From contig CAZDEY010000007.1 of assembly GCA_964504565.1 (NCBI GenBank), forward strand, positions 62,001 to 126,000: a stretch of 64,000 nt of DNA. The letters are read 5' to 3'. The notes under the pieces are model-generated. The model was not told where the DNA came from. It did no database searches and saw only the letters and a list, made by a program, of their open reading frames with translations. This DNA is from Cesiribacter sp964504565 (GTDB taxonomy: Bacteria; Bacteroidota; Bacteroidia; Cytophagales; Cyclobacteriaceae). How positions within the stretch are numbered: the first letter of the stretch is position 1; each line of letters starts with the position of its first letter. The position numbers and the translations under genes were made by a program. This document shows, piece after piece, positions 62,342 through 64,000 of this stretch.

Positions 62342-63121
62342 TTGCAGACCACTCATACCCCGCGCGCCCGAGCTTTACTACTTAAGCTAGCCGATATATT
62401 TCGGTTTGTTTCGCGCGCGCTACGCGATGCTTTTGCCCCGCCCTACGAGGGTAGGGAAATTCTCCGTCAGTCATTTTTAATTGGCGTAAAAACATTTGCC
62501 CTGGTTGGTTTTACGGCATTTATTGCCGGTATAGTGTTTACCCGGCAAAGTCGCCCCTCTTTGCAGGAGTTTGGGGCCGAAAGTTGGTTGCCTTCTTTAG
62601 TATCCATAGCTATTATGCGTTCGTTGGGGCCGCTAATTACTGCCTTAATTTGTGCCGGTCGTATCGGTTCCAGTATTGGGGCCGAGCTTTCCAGTATGAA
62701 GGTTACCGAGCAAATTGATGCCATGGAAGTAAGTGGTACTAATCCGTTCAGGTATTTGGTAGTTAGCCGGGTAACTGCCGCCACATTAATGATTCCCATA
62801 CTGGTTATTTACGCCGACTTTGTAGCCCTAATGGGATCGTTCGTAGCCACGAACTTCTTTTCCGATACTTCCTTTGCATTATATTGGAGCCAGGCTTTAG
62901 CATCTTTAAGCATGCTAGATATTATCAGCAGTGTTAGTAAAGGATTTTTATTTGGTTTGGCTATTAGCTTAGTGAGTTGTTATGTGGGCTATAATAGTGG
63001 TGGTGGCACTGTGGGCGTGGGCCGGGCGGCTAACACGGCGGTGGTAACCTCGCTGTTTCTGGTTTTTGTGCTTGATTTATTGGCACTTCAAATTATTGAA
63101 TTTTTCCGTAATGCCGGATAA
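62342..63121 (+). CDS. MlaE-type lipid ABC transporter permease
   Basis: The frame is open from TTG 62252, but TTG 62342 gives a family-sized product of about 259 residues; no ATG is available before the first helix. Helices and the motifs LGPLITALICAGRIGSSIGAEL and EQIDAMEVSGTNP are diagnostic of MlaE/YrbE permeases. The Mla system moves phospholipids between the membranes and maintains outer-membrane asymmetry. Its end overlaps the ATPase gene by 11 bases. Confidence 0.85.
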   Translation: MQTTHTPRARALLLKLADIFRFVSRALRDAFAPPYEGREILRQSFLIGVKTFALVGFTAFIAGIVFTRQSRPSLQEFGAESWLPSLVSIAIMRSLGPLITALICAGRIGSSIGAELSSMKVTEQIDAMEVSGTNPFRYLVVSRVTAATLMIPILVIYADFVALMGSFVATNFFSDTSFALYWSQALASLSMLDIISSVSKGFLFGLAISLVSCYVGYNSGGGTVGVGRAANTAVVTSLFLVFVLDLLALQIIEFFRNAG

Positions 63122-63878
63122 GGTAATAGATATACAAGGCCTGCATAAGGCATTTGACGGTCGGGTAATTCTAAACGGCATTGACCTGGAAGTGCGTAAG
63201 GGAGAAAACCTGGTGGTTCTGGGCCGATCGGGTACTGGTAAATCAGTACTTATAAAATGCATTGTTGGGCTTATTACTCCCGATTCGGGCAAAGTAGAGG
63301 TGCTAGGCGAGAATGTTCCAAGTTTAGGGAAGGAAGAACTAAACCTTCTTCGCCGTAAAATTGGTTTCTCCTTCCAAATGAGTGCCCTTTACGATTCCAT
63401 GACCATAAAAGAGAATCTGGAGTTTCCCCTAAAACGAAACCTTAACATCTCCGATCAGGCAGAATTAAAAGATAAAGTAGAAGCCTATCTGGAAGATGTA
63501 GGGTTGGTGCATACGCGCGATCAGTTTCCGGCTGAGCTTTCCGGCGGTATGAAAAAGCGAATTGGTATAGCCCGTACCCTAATTTTACAGCCAGAAATAA
63601 TGCTCTACGATGAGCCGACTAGTGGTTTGGACCCTATAACTTCGCAAGAAATAAATAACCTAATGTTAGAAGTTCAGGAAAAGTACGGAACTTCATCCAT
63701 AATTATTACTCACGATATTACCTGCGCTAAAACCACAGCCGATAGGGTAGTATTTTTGCACGAAGGCAACGTGCATTATAACGGTCCGTTTAGAGGGCTA
63801 TATACCGATGCCAACCCGCTGCTGGATACCTTTATGCAGTACTTCAACCTGAAAGAAAATGAACGAGCAAGAAACTAG
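63111..63878 (+). CDS. MlaF-type ABC ATPase
   Basis: The 255-residue protein starts at ATG 63111. Walker A is GRSGTGKS (38-45), the signature is LSGGMKKR, and Walker B is IMLYDEPTSGLDP. It powers the MlaE permease. It overlaps the permease gene at the start and the MlaD-like gene at the end. Confidence 0.92.
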   Translation: MPDKVIDIQGLHKAFDGRVILNGIDLEVRKGENLVVLGRSGTGKSVLIKCIVGLITPDSGKVEVLGENVPSLGKEELNLLRRKIGFSFQMSALYDSMTIKENLEFPLKRNLNISDQAELKDKVEAYLEDVGLVHTRDQFPAELSGGMKKRIGIARTLILQPEIMLYDEPTSGLDPITSQEINNLMLEVQEKYGTSSIIITHDITCAKTTADRVVFLHEGNVHYNGPFRGLYTDANPLLDTFMQYFNLKENERARN

Positions 63879-64000
63879 ACGTAACGCCCGCCTTGGCATC
63901 TTTGTACTGGTAGGCATCATTATATTCCTGATTGGTATATTTTTTATCGGCAGCGCCCGGAACCTGTTCAATTCCAATATAACCCTGTATGCTTTCTTTA
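63859..64000 (+). CDS. MlaD family protein (3' end outside window)
   Basis: Only the first 47 codons are present. They start at ATG 63859, within the end of the ATPase gene, and show a basic N-terminus followed by a transmembrane anchor (LGIFVLVGIIIFLIGIFFIG). An anchor at this place after mlaE and mlaF fits MlaD, the substrate-binding MCE protein. Confidence 0.75.
   Translation, partial: MNEQETRRNARLGIFVLVGIIIFLIGIFFIGSARNLFNSNITLYAFF

Overview
The window looks like a moderate-GC chromosome segment from a member of the Bacteroidota, most likely the order Cytophagales; I cannot place the genus. The reasons are: type IX secretion (T9SS) cargo with both type A and type B C-terminal sorting domains, several PorP/SprF and PorT/PorG-like outer-membrane proteins, TANNTTTG -7 promoter elements, almost no Shine-Dalgarno sites except a perfect one in front of rpsU, and the conserved block nadK - porG (DUF6089) - uppS - bamA - ompH - ompH. 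The assembly is draft: there are runs of N at 54681-54690 and 59482-59500, each inside a gene.

Left third (1-24 kb): secreted and surface proteins. A truncated exported protein and a T9SS-exported lipase-like hydrolase are followed by two convergent cargo/PorP pairs: a 2572-residue adhesin-like protein with its PorP/SprF partner on the plus strand, and a PorP/SprF gene followed by a 1049-residue VCBS/PKD cargo on the minus strand. Then come minus-strand housekeeping and hypothetical genes (aldose epimerase family, lipoprotein, CPBP protease, rluD, DUF2059) and a PLP-dependent deaminase.

Middle (23.8-44 kb): translation and envelope genes. rpsU, a XerC/D-type recombinase, the hibernation factor, metK, an RsmI-type methylase, pdxJ (frameshifted in this sequence), yqeY, cvpA, pabA/trpG, a CBS protein, nadK, two tandem porG-like genes, uppS, bamA, two ompH/skp genes, an LD-carboxypeptidase, a radical SAM protein of the spore photoproduct lyase type, and nth.

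Accessory patch (45.2-47.2 kb): AT-rich and probably acquired. It holds the broken 3' end of an RHS polymorphic-toxin gene and two small downstream genes, one of which may be an immunity gene. It abuts an NhaD-type antiporter gene whose leader can form competing structures that look like a cation riboswitch.

Right part (49-64 kb): a lipoprotein gene cut by an in-frame TAA, glutamate-type dehydrogenase, tamB, a CtpA-like protease, an iron-sulfur repair (RIC/ScdA) gene, ruvX, def, a PafA-like phosphatase, and the start of an mlaE-mlaF-mlaD lipid-transport operon that leaves the window.

The most unusual signal is non-coding: at least eight genes end in in-register heptamer or octamer repeats. 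On the coding strand nearly every unit of the stop-proximal tract carries a stop codon, and the unit length is not divisible by three. In pdxJ and nth the repeat itself provides the stop codon.
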